The notes under the pieces were generated by a model. That model was not told where the DNA came from. It worked only from the letters and a program-made list of their open reading frames with translations, and did not search any database. 64,000 nucleotides of DNA. It comes from Burkholderia contaminans (GTDB lineage Bacteria > Pseudomonadota > Gammaproteobacteria > Burkholderiales > Burkholderiaceae). The stretch lies in assembly GCF_029633825.1 (NCBI RefSeq), contig NZ_CP090640.1, forward strand, positions 3,410,001 through 3,474,000, given 5' to 3'. Positions 46,098 through 54,288 of the stretch are shown piece after piece (position 1 is the first letter of the stretch; each line of letters opens with the position of its first letter). A program made the position numbers and the translations under genes.

Positions 46098-46170
46098 ACG
46101 CCATCGTCCAGGGCAAGGCACCCCGCCCAATGACTGGGGCGCCAAGAGGAGCGCTCAATCCCTCAAGTTG

Positions 46171-46623
46171 TCAGCTCTGCAGTTTGGCGCGCGCCTCCCG
46201 CTTGCCCATCTTGAGCACGGCCCGAATCTTCTCAATCTGTGCCGCCCGCGGCATCGCCTTCCCGTTCTCCCATCGGGCTACGGAAAGCGTCGAGGCCTCC
46301 AGCAGCACCGCCATGGCCTGCTGCGAGAGACCCAGTTGCTCTCGCCTGGCTGCCAGCACTTTGGCCTTGAACTGGAATCGGCGCCCACGGCGTGCCGGAA
46401 CCTCGGCGTCCTGAGCCGGCGCCTTGCCTGGAGCGGCCTGACGGGCTGCGGCCTTGGACAGCCCCTTCACCTGCGACACCAGTTCCTTCACATCTCGTTT
46501 GAGCGCCGCGATCTCGGAGCGCTACGCCGTGACGGTTTTGCGCAGGTTACCCAGTTCGCCCTTGATTTCCTTGCGCGCCATGCGCAGGACTTCGGCCCGG
46601 AATGCGTCAGAGAAAGCGGTCAT
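46171..46623 (-). pseudogene. Coiled-coil XRE regulator with an in-frame amber codon
   Basis: From ATG 46623 the frame reads MTAFSDAFRAEVLRMARKEI and on to the helix ending LRKTVTA, meets TAG at 46522-46524, and continues in frame for the rest of the protein: a coiled coil, then the helix-turn-helix FKAKVLAARREQLGLSQQAMAVLLEASTLSVARWENGKAMPR. A single change (for example CAG to TAG) explains it. The downstream part could start at GTG 46491 and still supply the 106-residue DNA-binding domain, so partial function or suppression is possible. Confidence 0.72.
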
Positions 46624-46670
46624 CGTTTCAGTCCAATCTATGGGTGGTCTGGAGCGTAGCAGGCCCCAAC

Positions 46671-46706
46671 AAAAAACCGCCCGAAGCCAATGCTCACGGG
46701 CGGTTT
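46671..46706 (-). terminator. Intrinsic terminator of the HU gene
   Basis: On the minus strand AAACCGCCCG pairs with CGGGCGGTTT around a 13-base loop, and the run extends to TTTTTT. It lies 18 bp after the HU stop codon. Confidence 0.88.
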
Positions 46707-46723
46707 GCAGCGAGGCTCGCTAT

Positions 46724-47035
46724 TTACTTGCCAGCCTTCTCAGCCTTGCGCTTGGCGGCCTTGTGATCGACCACGGCCTTGAACTTCGCACCGGCCACGA
46801 ACTTGGGCACCGTGGATGCGGGGATCTTGATGGCGGCGCCCGTGGCGGGGTTCTTGCCGGCACGCGCGGCGCGTTTGGCGGACTTGAAGGTGCCGAAGCC
46901 GACCAGTTGCACCGCATCGCCCTTCTTCACGGCGGTCTGGATGGTTTCGATCAGGGTGTCGAGCACGGCATTGGCGGCCGTCTTGGACAGGTCGTTCTTG
47001 GACGCGAGGATTTCAACGAGTTCGGCGCGGTTCAT
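46724..47035 (-). CDS. HU-family DNA-binding protein
   Basis: A 103-residue histone-like protein: MNRAELVEILASKNDLSKTAANAVLDTLIETIQTAVKKGDAVQLVGFGTF, then the DNA-embracing arm (AARAGKNPATGAAIKIPAS) and a Lys-rich tail (DHKAAKRKAEKAGK). HU bends DNA and aids recombination, replication and repression. It has its own terminator. Its presence between defence genes suggests an accessory HU carried by the island rather than the chromosomal copy. Confidence 0.9.
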   Translation of the reverse strand: MNRAELVEILASKNDLSKTAANAVLDTLIETIQTAVKKGDAVQLVGFGTFKSAKRAARAGKNPATGAAIKIPASTVPKFVAGAKFKAVVDHKAAKRKAEKAGK

Positions 47036-47122
47036 AGCAGCAAAGTGAAATGACTAAAGAGAAACGTTTATCTCCGAGGCATTACGCTATCCCCTTTGAG
47101 GATACGCAGGAGAGGCATCAAT

Positions 47123-48157
47123 ATGAGAAGCAACGCGCTGTATTTCCCCTATATAGAGTTGCCGCGCGATGCGTGGACAACCAGAGCGCTTCTCTATTGG
47201 GACAGACTGTCCTCCATTGTTCCCCTCGACCATATGCATCGCCCCGACCAGATGAGCGATCGCATGCGAAGACTGCTTGGCGAAGGCCTAGTGGAGCCAC
47301 TGAGCCCCGGCCCATTCGTGCGCGACATACCCAGGTTTGACGACTGCTTTATCGATTTGGTGGAACACCGCCACTTGAAGAAACATCCCTCTGCAAAGAG
47401 AGATACTCCCTCCGCCCAAACCGTACTCATTCATGCAGAAAAGCTCGGTCGCATACCCGACTTCTTGGTTGAAGTGGGGCTCGCCAGACAAGTCCACTGG
47501 GCCTGGTATGAGGTAGAAGAAGCGGTCGCCAATCAGTTCATGTCCTATTTGGCGATGTGTCTGGGAGCGATACCCGAAGTCAATGCTGCTCCCGTGACAG
47601 ACAAGATGGTCTTCGCTTCGCTGCTGCGCCCGCGCGCGCGCCAGATTGCCGGTCAAGTCTTGCACAAGCACAAGGCTCGGGAGGTGGTGCTCCGATCCCT
47701 GTTGCCAACGCCCGCTGAGCCAGTGGATATCGACCAACTATTGCTGTTCAAGCAGCGCCATGGTTATCTGCTTCCGCCGCTGCGCGCAAAGGTCGAGGCC
47801 CATTGCACGCGCGTGGCGATGCTTCCGGACCCAGAAGACCGCATCGAGGCCAACGAAGCCTTTCTTCAAGACTGCCAGCAGCAGATCACCGAGATCGAAG
47901 CGGCCATGCGACCGAGTTTCGGCAAAATCGTGCTGGGAGCGCTCACGCCGCTGTTTGGGGCAGGACTCTCCCTGCATTCGACGGACCCGGGGAATCCGGT
48001 GGCCTATACGGGCGCGGCACTAGCCCTTTCAGGTGCAGCCTACCAAGCCATCGCGAGCATTCATGGCAGTCGAGCCGCCGTAGCAAACCGGCCGCTTGCC
48101 TATGTCGCCCATGCGAGAGCGGCGCTCCTGCCGAGCCCGTCACCCTCACCCCAATAG
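47123..48157 (+). CDS. DUF6236-family protein
   Basis: A 344-residue protein opening with MRSNALYFPYIELPRDAWTTRALLYWDRLSSIVP, the signature of DUF6236. The C-terminus has a hydrophobic glycine-rich segment (KIVLGALTPLFGAGLSLH ... YTGAALALSGAAYQAIASIHG). AGGAGAGG precedes ATG 47123. The next gene starts 4 bp after its stop, so both form an operon just upstream of the Shedu gene. Function unknown; DUF6236 genes are often seen in defence islands. Confidence 0.7.
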   Translation: MRSNALYFPYIELPRDAWTTRALLYWDRLSSIVPLDHMHRPDQMSDRMRRLLGEGLVEPLSPGPFVRDIPRFDDCFIDLVEHRHLKKHPSAKRDTPSAQTVLIHAEKLGRIPDFLVEVGLARQVHWAWYEVEEAVANQFMSYLAMCLGAIPEVNAAPVTDKMVFASLLRPRARQIAGQVLHKHKAREVVLRSLLPTPAEPVDIDQLLLFKQRHGYLLPPLRAKVEAHCTRVAMLPDPEDRIEANEAFLQDCQQQITEIEAAMRPSFGKIVLGALTPLFGAGLSLHSTDPGNPVAYTGAALALSGAAYQAIASIHGSRAAVANRPLAYVAHARAALLPSPSPSPQ

Positions 48158-48161
48158 AACG

Positions 48162-48971
48162 ATGCTCAAAATCGAGTCCCTGGCTCCGCTGTTCTCGCTG
48201 CTGGAAGAGATGACGCTTGTCCAACGCGAAGACGGCGCGTTTCAGCCTCCTGCACGAATGCGCCGCCTGGAGAGTGCAGCGCTCTACGGCTACTTGGGCG
48301 CCACGGCGCTCCTGGTGATCGCTGCATGGGTGCAGCGCGCGTGGCCCTCGAAAGCACTCGCCACGAGTATCTGGCCGCTCTACGGGGCAGTGCTCCTGTG
48401 CGCCCTGGCCTATCTGCTGACCAGCGCCTTCAATGCGGGTCATGTACTATGGCGCCATCGCAAGCAACGCTTTCCCGGACTGCTTGCCCGTATCAAGCTC
48501 GACATCCAGGCCGATGCGAACTTCCTGACCCAATTGCAGAGCTACGACAAGCCCACGCTGGAGTACGCGCTACTACAGTACCGCTACCGCTGGAATGTCT
48601 TCGACGGCAGGGTCGGATTGCTCACCGGTGATCTGCGCAAGCTTGGCCTATTCCCAGCATTGACGGCTTCTGCCATGGCTGCATCGACACTGCTGAAGAA
48701 CGACAGCAACATGTATCTGTGGATGCCGTTGATCCTGGCCGCGTGTTTCTACCTCGTGGCCTTCCATGCCCATGGACGGCGTGAGCGGCCTCAGCAGGTC
48801 GTCGATCTGCTCGACTACGCCATCGGCCACGCGGCGGCTGAAGCCGCATCCTCTCCCGAGACTCCCAGGACAACTGGACACACGCGGATCAGGGCAGCCC
48901 GCGCTCCACGAACGACAGCCCGGCCACGACCGGACAACCGAGCACATCCGGCGGTGCCACCACGTTCTTGA
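48162..48971 (+). CDS. Predicted membrane protein coupled to DUF6236
   Basis: A 269-residue protein with four hydrophobic segments in two hairpins (about residues 40-60, 70-88, 162-180 and 185-200), a central cytosolic helical domain (HRKQRFPGLLARIKLDIQAD) and a disordered, Arg/Pro-rich tail. It starts 4 bp after DUF6236. No family is recognised. A two-protein unit of cytosolic DUF6236 plus membrane partner could be a membrane-acting defence pair; this is inference. Confidence 0.65.
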   Translation: MLKIESLAPLFSLLEEMTLVQREDGAFQPPARMRRLESAALYGYLGATALLVIAAWVQRAWPSKALATSIWPLYGAVLLCALAYLLTSAFNAGHVLWRHRKQRFPGLLARIKLDIQADANFLTQLQSYDKPTLEYALLQYRYRWNVFDGRVGLLTGDLRKLGLFPALTASAMAASTLLKNDSNMYLWMPLILAACFYLVAFHAHGRRERPQQVVDLLDYAIGHAAAEAASSPETPRTTGHTRIRAARAPRTTARPRPDNRAHPAVPPRS

Positions 48972-49022
48972 GCGCCTGCGTCGCCCATGTCTCTAAACTA
49001 CGGACACAGGAAGGGGGCACCA

Positions 49023-50195
49023 ATGGACGACGAGGCGGAGATACATCGGAAAAAAATTCCCGGCAAAACCTACATCAGCCCCGCGGTTGCGACGGCCGAG
49101 GGAACTCTACGCATTGCCTCCAAGGTCATCGACTCAGAAGGCCTGCACTACGCCAAGGTCAAGCAGGAGGTGGTGCTGCGTCGCACAGAGAAGGCCAGAA
49201 CGGAAATCATCGCGAAGTTCCTGGAGAGCGACAGGAATCTGCGCGTTGTGACACTGCAAGCCTTCAACGGCACCACAGGCTCCCCGCACAACACGCGCTT
49301 CTCGTTCATCGGCAACGAGATCCCCACATTGCTGCGCTTCTTCCAAGATATCGCGGCGGTGGAATTCAATGGCCCGCAGAAGGTCAACATCACGGACACC
49401 GACCTGCGCCGGCTGGTACTTTCCAAAGAGCAAGCTGCGAACCTCGTGCATGACAACCAGGAGGTATTTGCCGAAGTCGTTCAGGCAGAGCTGACAAAGG
49501 AGGATGTAGTCACGCTAGGCTACCGCAAGAAGCAGTTGGCCATCTTCCAGCGGTTGCTGGAGGATGCTGGTTACTTCGACCAGGTGAAGCAGGCCAAGCA
49601 CGCACACGGCGATGAAGCCTTATGGCAGATGTTCTTCGAGAAGAACCAATGGGTCTTTGGCTACGGCCTGAGCTATTTTTTCGTCACCGGCTTCGACGAC
49701 CGCAAACTGGAACAGGTGGTACAGGGGCACGATCTGTTGAGCCATGGCAAGCGTGCTGATGGCTTGATGAAGACTCGCGGCATCATCAATGCTCTGTGCT
49801 TCGTGGAAATCAAGAAGCACAACACACCACTGCTGGATGCATCGGCCTATCGTTCTGGCTGCTGGGCCCCCTCTTCCGAACTGGCCGGTGCAGTGGCCCA
49901 GGTTCAAGGTACCGTAGCGGCTGCAATGCAAAGGCTGTACGGGTTGATCCAGCCCAACGACAAGGACGGCAATCCGACCGGGGAGTCTGTCTTCAATTTC
50001 AGGCCGCGCGCCTTCATCGTCGCAGGCTCACTGAGCGAATTCGTCTCCGAGCACGGCGTCAACACCGACAAGATGCGCTCCTTCGAGCTGTATCGCAACA
50101 GCATCGCAGGCATCGACATCATGACCTTCGACGAACTCTACGAGCGCAGCAAGTTCATCGTCGAGGCTGCAGCCATGCCAACCTCATCGAGCTAG
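49023..50195 (+). CDS. sduA: Shedu anti-phage nuclease SduA (DUF4263)
   Basis: A 390-residue Shedu protein. The C-terminal DUF4263 PD-(D/E)XK nuclease has FFEKNQWVFGYGLSY (Glu206), KRADGLM (Asp246) and FVEIKKHNTPLL (Glu262-X-Lys264). The N-terminal ~180 residues are the variable sensing region. ATG 49023 has AGGAAGGGGG upstream and is preferred over 48987. Shedu is a single-gene system that nicks DNA on phage infection. Confidence 0.87.
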   Translation: MDDEAEIHRKKIPGKTYISPAVATAEGTLRIASKVIDSEGLHYAKVKQEVVLRRTEKARTEIIAKFLESDRNLRVVTLQAFNGTTGSPHNTRFSFIGNEIPTLLRFFQDIAAVEFNGPQKVNITDTDLRRLVLSKEQAANLVHDNQEVFAEVVQAELTKEDVVTLGYRKKQLAIFQRLLEDAGYFDQVKQAKHAHGDEALWQMFFEKNQWVFGYGLSYFFVTGFDDRKLEQVVQGHDLLSHGKRADGLMKTRGIINALCFVEIKKHNTPLLDASAYRSGCWAPSSELAGAVAQVQGTVAAAMQRLYGLIQPNDKDGNPTGESVFNFRPRAFIVAGSLSEFVSEHGVNTDKMRSFELYRNSIAGIDIMTFDELYERSKFIVEAAAMPTSSS

Positions 50196-50450
50196 AGCAG
50201 CACAAGCCGTCATAAGACCAATAGCCGTCGCCGGAGCCTAAGCGTGCGGACCCGGGCGGCTTGGAGGTGTTTTGTTGGAAGCGTAATCTCCGGCCCCGTC
50301 GGAACACTGGCGGTCTGGATTCCGCAAAAATTCACTGCGCAGCGAGTATCGTCACCAAAGCGAATATGCGCATTGGAATGCGATCGGTCGCGCCCTACTC
50401 CGGGCTGCGCCCCAGCAGGTTGTACCAAGCGTCCGCAATAGCCACCATGA

Positions 50451-50834
50451 GTGACAACGCATCCGCCTACGGTCACTGCCATGTCGACACCCTTGCCGCA
50501 ATCCCCGGACAGACATTTACCCCTCCCAGCCCCAGGCGCGACGGGCTATGACGAAGTACCCCAGTTCCTCACGAAGCCGCCCTTGCCGTTTCGCAGAACC
50601 ATCCGCCGCCACGAACTGCACCAGATCGTACCCCTGGCCGAAACCACGATCTACGAGATGGAGCATCGCGGCGAATTTCCGCGACGCTTCAGGCTCACCG
50701 CCCGCTGTGTCGTCTGGGACCTAGAAGAGGTCGAGAGCTGGATCGAGGCAAGAAAAGAAGCTTCGCGATCAACAAGAACCAGCGCAAACCCGGGCCCTGA
50801 TGTCAGGCTCCGCCAATATCGCCCCGTAAGATGA
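50451..50834 (+). CDS. AlpA-family helix-turn-helix protein
   Basis: A protein of up to 127 residues with an AlpA-like core: RTIRRHELHQIVPLAETTIYEMEHRGEFPRRFRLTARCVVWDLEEVESWIEARK. AlpA-type proteins activate integrase/excision genes of prophages and satellites. The start is uncertain: GTG 50451 or ATG 50481. It lies 255 bp after sduA and points toward the IS21-broken gene. It may be the control gene of a small integrated element. Confidence 0.75.
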   Translation: MTTHPPTVTAMSTPLPQSPDRHLPLPAPGATGYDEVPQFLTKPPLPFRRTIRRHELHQIVPLAETTIYEMEHRGEFPRRFRLTARCVVWDLEEVESWIEARKEASRSTRTSANPGPDVRLRQYRPVR

Positions 50835-50868
50835 CCATCTTCCCTCCACGACCTCGTCTGGCATGCCA

Positions 50869-51027
50869 TCACGTGTCAGGCCTTTTGCGTGAATCCATGG
50901 ATCCGAGATTGAGGCGGATTTGGGGTTCAAGGGCATGTACCTCGATGATGAGATGACGGCAGATCGCATTGAGCGAGTCCAAAGTCCGATCCGCCATCTG
51001 GCCAAACACGAAGATGTTCGTCATGAG
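50869..51027 (-). pseudogene. 3' fragment of a HEPN-like gene split by IS21
   Basis: This open minus-strand stretch (LMTNIFVFGQMADRTLDSLN and on to GSMDSRKRPDT) ends in TGA at 50869. If the IS21 element and one copy of the 7-bp duplication TCATGAG are removed, it joins in frame with the coding sequence 53732-54226, giving a 217-residue protein. It is the missing C-terminus of that gene. Confidence 0.85.
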
Positions 51028-51125
51028 TGCGGATTTCGGTGATGGTGATCAGGCGTTTCGGCGAACGTGATCAGTTTGGAAGGTGGTGTTGCGCGGTCAA
51101 TGGATTATAGCGAAGGTGATCACGA

Positions 51126-51875
51126 TCAGGATGCGGAGGACTGCTTGGCGTTGGTCTTTCGCATCGACTCGCCCTTCAACGGCAGCTTGTGGGCCTGATG
51201 GACGAGCCGGTCGAGGATCGCGTCGGCGAGCGTCGGGTCCTGAAGCCAAGCGTGCCAGTGTTCCAATGGCAGTTGGCTGGTAATGATCGTGGAGCGCGTG
51301 CCAACGCGATCGTCGAGCACTTCGAGCAGATCGTTTCGGGCACCCTGATCGAGATCCTGCAGCCCCCAGTCGTCGAGCAGCAGGACGTCCATCTTGGCGA
51401 GCTGCGCGAGCCGCCGCGTGAAGCTGCCGTCGCCGTGAGCGATCTTCAATTCCTCGAACAGCCGGGCAACGCGGACGTACATCACGGAGAAGCCTTGTCG
51501 GCAGGCCTGCTGACCGAACGCGCACGCAATCCACGTCTTGCCTGCGCCGGTCGGCCCCGTCAGGATGAGGTTCTGCGCGTTACGGATCCAGTCGCAACCG
51601 GCAAGTGCGGCGACGACGCTCTTGTCGATGCCGCGGCTCTGCCGGTATTCGATGTCCTCAATGCAGGCCTGGGGATTCTTGAGTTTCGCAGACTTCAGCA
51701 GCCGTTCGAGCCGCCGGGTATCGCGCCAGGCGAGCTCGCGCTCGACGACCATGCCGAAGCGCTCTTCGAACGACAGGCTGGTGCTGGCGGTCAACGCCGT
51801 TTGTTCCTCGAACGCGCGGGCCATGCCGTCGAGCTTCAGGGACTTGAGCTGGGTTAAGGTTTGCTGCATCAACAT
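51126..51875 (-). CDS. istB: IS21-family ATPase helper IstB, copy 2
   Basis: 249 residues, nearly identical to the IstB at 1762-2511, with GPTGAGKT and LLLDDWG ATPase motifs. It differs at the C-terminus ([10 protein letters not shown]). It starts 15 bp after istA with an AGGAGG motif about 7 bases before the ATG. Confidence 0.93.
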   Translation of the reverse strand: MLMQQTLTQLKSLKLDGMARAFEEQTALTASTSLSFEERFGMVVERELAWRDTRRLERLLKSAKLKNPQACIEDIEYRQSRGIDKSVVAALAGCDWIRNAQNLILTGPTGAGKTWIACAFGQQACRQGFSVMYVRVARLFEELKIAHGDGSFTRRLAQLAKMDVLLLDDWGLQDLDQGARNDLLEVLDDRVGTRSTIITSQLPLEHWHAWLQDPTLADAILDRLVHQAHKLPLKGESMRKTNAKQSSAS

Positions 51876-51890
51876 TGCGACCTCCTTGGG

Positions 51891-53444
51891 TCAGTGGTAA
51901 TACTCGGGCCCGCGCACGTTCTCGTGATCGGGCGAATGCCATTCGGCGGGCGGAATCGGGAGCATCGGCTGTCGGTCCAGGCCGGATTCGAGGATCGACA
52001 GCACGGAGCGGCGGGTCGGTGAGCCGATCACGAGCGCCCGCTGGCAGGCGGCTTCCAGCCGTTCCTTGCCGTACTTGCGCGAGAGCGACAGCAGTCCGAG
52101 ACAGGCACGGTACCCCATCTCGGGATGGGGCCGGTTGGTCAACAGATGTTTGACGATCGCCTCGGCACCGGGACCGACCGAGGCGCCCCAGTTCAACAAC
52201 CGGCCTGGCGTCCATTCCATGTGGGCGCGGTGCGCCGCCGGCATATGCTCAGGCAACGTCGTATGCTTGTTCCGGAGTCGGCTGCGGGCGTGGGCGGCAA
52301 CGCGCTTGCCGCGGTGCAAGATCTCGACGCCGTGGCGCGTCACGCGGGCATAGACTTCCTGGCGCACGAGGCTGTGCGGGACGCTGTAATAGTGGTGATC
52401 GACTTCGACGTGGTAGTCGATGTTGACGCGGCACTTCACGAAGGTCGCGATCTCGTATCGGCGTGTCGGCAACGGGCGCAGCGCCGGGCGGTCTAGCCGC
52501 TCGAACCATTCGCGGCGGTTGCCGTCGAGCTTCTTGAACGGACGCCGGTTCAGGTCGGTGATCAGCTTGCCGATCGCCTTGTTCAGCTCGGCCAGGCTGT
52601 AGAAGCGGTGGTTGCGCAGCCGTGCGAGGATCCAGCGCTCGACGATCTGCACGCCGACCTCGACCTTCGCCTTGTCCTGCGGCTTGCGCGGCCGCGCCGG
52701 CAACATGGCGGTCGCGTAGTGGTTCACGAAGTCCTGCGTGGTGTTGCCCAGCACCGGTTCGTACCGGTCCGCCTTGGCGATCAATGCCTTGGGGTTGTCG
52801 GGCACCAGCAGCTCGGGGACACCGCCGTAGAATTCCAACGCGTCGATCAGGCTGCCGATCCAGTCGGGCATGGCCTCCGAACGCGTCGCACATGCATAGG
52901 TGTAGTTCGAGGCGCCGAGGACGGCCACGAACACGTGAGCCTTGAACGCGATGCCGCCGTCGCGACCGAGGATCGGCACAGTTTGCCCGGCGAAGTCGGC
53001 GAACAGCTTCTCGCCGGCGCGGTGTTGCTGGCGCATCGAGCGCTTCAGCGCCGCAGCCCAGTCCTTGTACCGCTGGCAGAACTGCGTATAGCGATAGGTG
53101 CGTTGGCCTGGGTGAGCCTCGACGTACTCCTCCCAGAGCAGTTGCAGCGTCACGCCCTTGCGGCGCAGGTCGCGGTGCATCGCCGCGTAATCCGGTTCGA
53201 CCCGGCGGGTCGGGACCGCGGTTTCCTCCGGCAGGTCCAACCTGATCTCGAGCTCGTCGTCGGCGAGCGGTTCGACGGTAGCCCAGTCGAGGCCCGCCGC
53301 GCTCGCGCGGGCGGCGTATGCCGAGATGGCGCCGACGCTGATGCCGATCGCGCGGCTGATCTGGCGGTGCGACAGGCCGCACGCCCACTTCAGCCGCAGT
53401 ACTTCCTTCAGTTTGCGCATGCTCATCCGATGTGCCGGCATCAA
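51891..53444 (-). CDS. istA: IS21-family transposase IstA, copy 2, intact
   Basis: A 517-residue DDE transposase with N-terminal HTH (LSHRQISRAIGISVGAISAYAARA), integrase core ([18 protein letters not shown] ... ELLVPDNPKALIAKAD) and C-terminal DNA-binding part ([20 protein letters not shown]). It serves as the reference for the two frameshifts in copy 1. Confidence 0.94.
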   Translation of the reverse strand: MMPAHRMSMRKLKEVLRLKWACGLSHRQISRAIGISVGAISAYAARASAAGLDWATVEPLADDELEIRLDLPEETAVPTRRVEPDYAAMHRDLRRKGVTLQLLWEEYVEAHPGQRTYRYTQFCQRYKDWAAALKRSMRQQHRAGEKLFADFAGQTVPILGRDGGIAFKAHVFVAVLGASNYTYACATRSEAMPDWIGSLIDALEFYGGVPELLVPDNPKALIAKADRYEPVLGNTTQDFVNHYATAMLPARPRKPQDKAKVEVGVQIVERWILARLRNHRFYSLAELNKAIGKLITDLNRRPFKKLDGNRREWFERLDRPALRPLPTRRYEIATFVKCRVNIDYHVEVDHHYYSVPHSLVRQEVYARVTRHGVEILHRGKRVAAHARSRLRNKHTTLPEHMPAAHRAHMEWTPGRLLNWGASVGPGAEAIVKHLLTNRPHPEMGYRACLGLLSLSRKYGKERLEAACQRALVIGSPTRRSVLSILESGLDRQPMLPIPPAEWHSPDHENVRGPEYYH

Positions 53445-53731
53445 CCTGTCCCCTAAAAAGGATCAAGGCTAACGCCCGTCGTTGATCACATGCGCAACAC
53501 CACCGCCGAGCCGGAACGGCTATCCCGTTTCGGTCGCGTGATCAGCTGTTTCGGTTCGCTGATCACTCATTCCGGGAACGTGATCACCCGCTTCGGCAAG
53601 ATGATCGCTCGTTTCGGAAACCGGTGATAAGTGATCACCTTCGACCGAAACGACCGATCACCATCAATCGGAACCACTGATCACGTTCAACCGAAATCGC
53701 TGATCACGCTCGCCGAAATACGCATCATGAG

Positions 53732-54226
53732 TATCCCCTTCAGCGCGGCCCCGCCCGTGGATGCCACGGGATACCGAAATGAATACGAGCCAGGGTCGAC
53801 GCGATCCAGATCGGACAGGAACTGCAGTTCATCCTCGTCAATGACTCGCAGGGCAAGGGGAAGCCTGTCTCTCATGGCGGTAAGGACGGGTTGTGCCATG
53901 CGCAGCAGCTTCATGAGCGAATGCTCTCTCCACAGCCTTGGCAATACCCACCGAAGCTCCTGGTCATCGGCACTGAGCCTGGCCAAGCGATACACCATCG
54001 CCTTCAGGTAGAGCTCGATCGCGTGGCGAAAGAGAAAGATGACCGGACAAGCACCATAGTCAATATCACCGACGCCCCTGCGCTCGTAATCGGCGATCAA
54101 ACAATGTGCTGCGTTCCGGTAACTCACCGCATAGGAAACCACATCGCTCGGCGCATGCTTGCTCCAGTTCAGCAAGGAGTTTCCGTAGGTCCCCCGAGGC
54201 GCGGAGTGGAACTCTTCAAAGGTCAT
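53732..54226 (-). pseudogene. 5' part of a HEPN-like gene interrupted by IS21
   Basis: The N-terminal 165 codons of a split gene, from ATG 54226 (MTFEEFHSAPRGTYGNSLLN). The middle carries a HEPN-type helix pair with VIFLFRHAIELYLKAMVYRLARL, where an Arg-X-His-X2-Glu pattern and LKA are typical of HEPN/DUF86-like ribonuclease folds. The reading frame now runs into the IS21 tip and stops at 53687 after MMRISASVISDFG. The reconstructed product is 217 residues (see 50869-51027). An IS256 element sits 54 bp upstream of the start. The intact gene would have followed the Abi_C gene on the same strand. Confidence 0.8.
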
Positions 54227-54288
54227 AGTGCAGAGAAAGACATGAATCGGGTCGCGCCGAGAGCACTGTTTCGGTCGTCTGCCACTTG

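Larger units (their letters stand above)
51028..53724 (-). mobile_element. IS21-family insertion sequence, copy 2, complete
   Basis: A 2697-bp element with tips TGCGGATTTCGG (left) and CCGAAATACGCA (right), flanked by the 7-bp target duplication TCATGAG at 51021-51027 and 53725-53731. istA and istB are both intact, so it may be active. The right end (about 53512-53724) holds many ~21-bp units with TTTCGG or CGAAA and TGATCA; the left end holds two. Confidence 0.95.

Noticed and set aside
53512..53724. Second regularly spaced repeat array
   Set aside because: It is the corresponding terminal array of the complete IS21 copy, ending at the target duplication.
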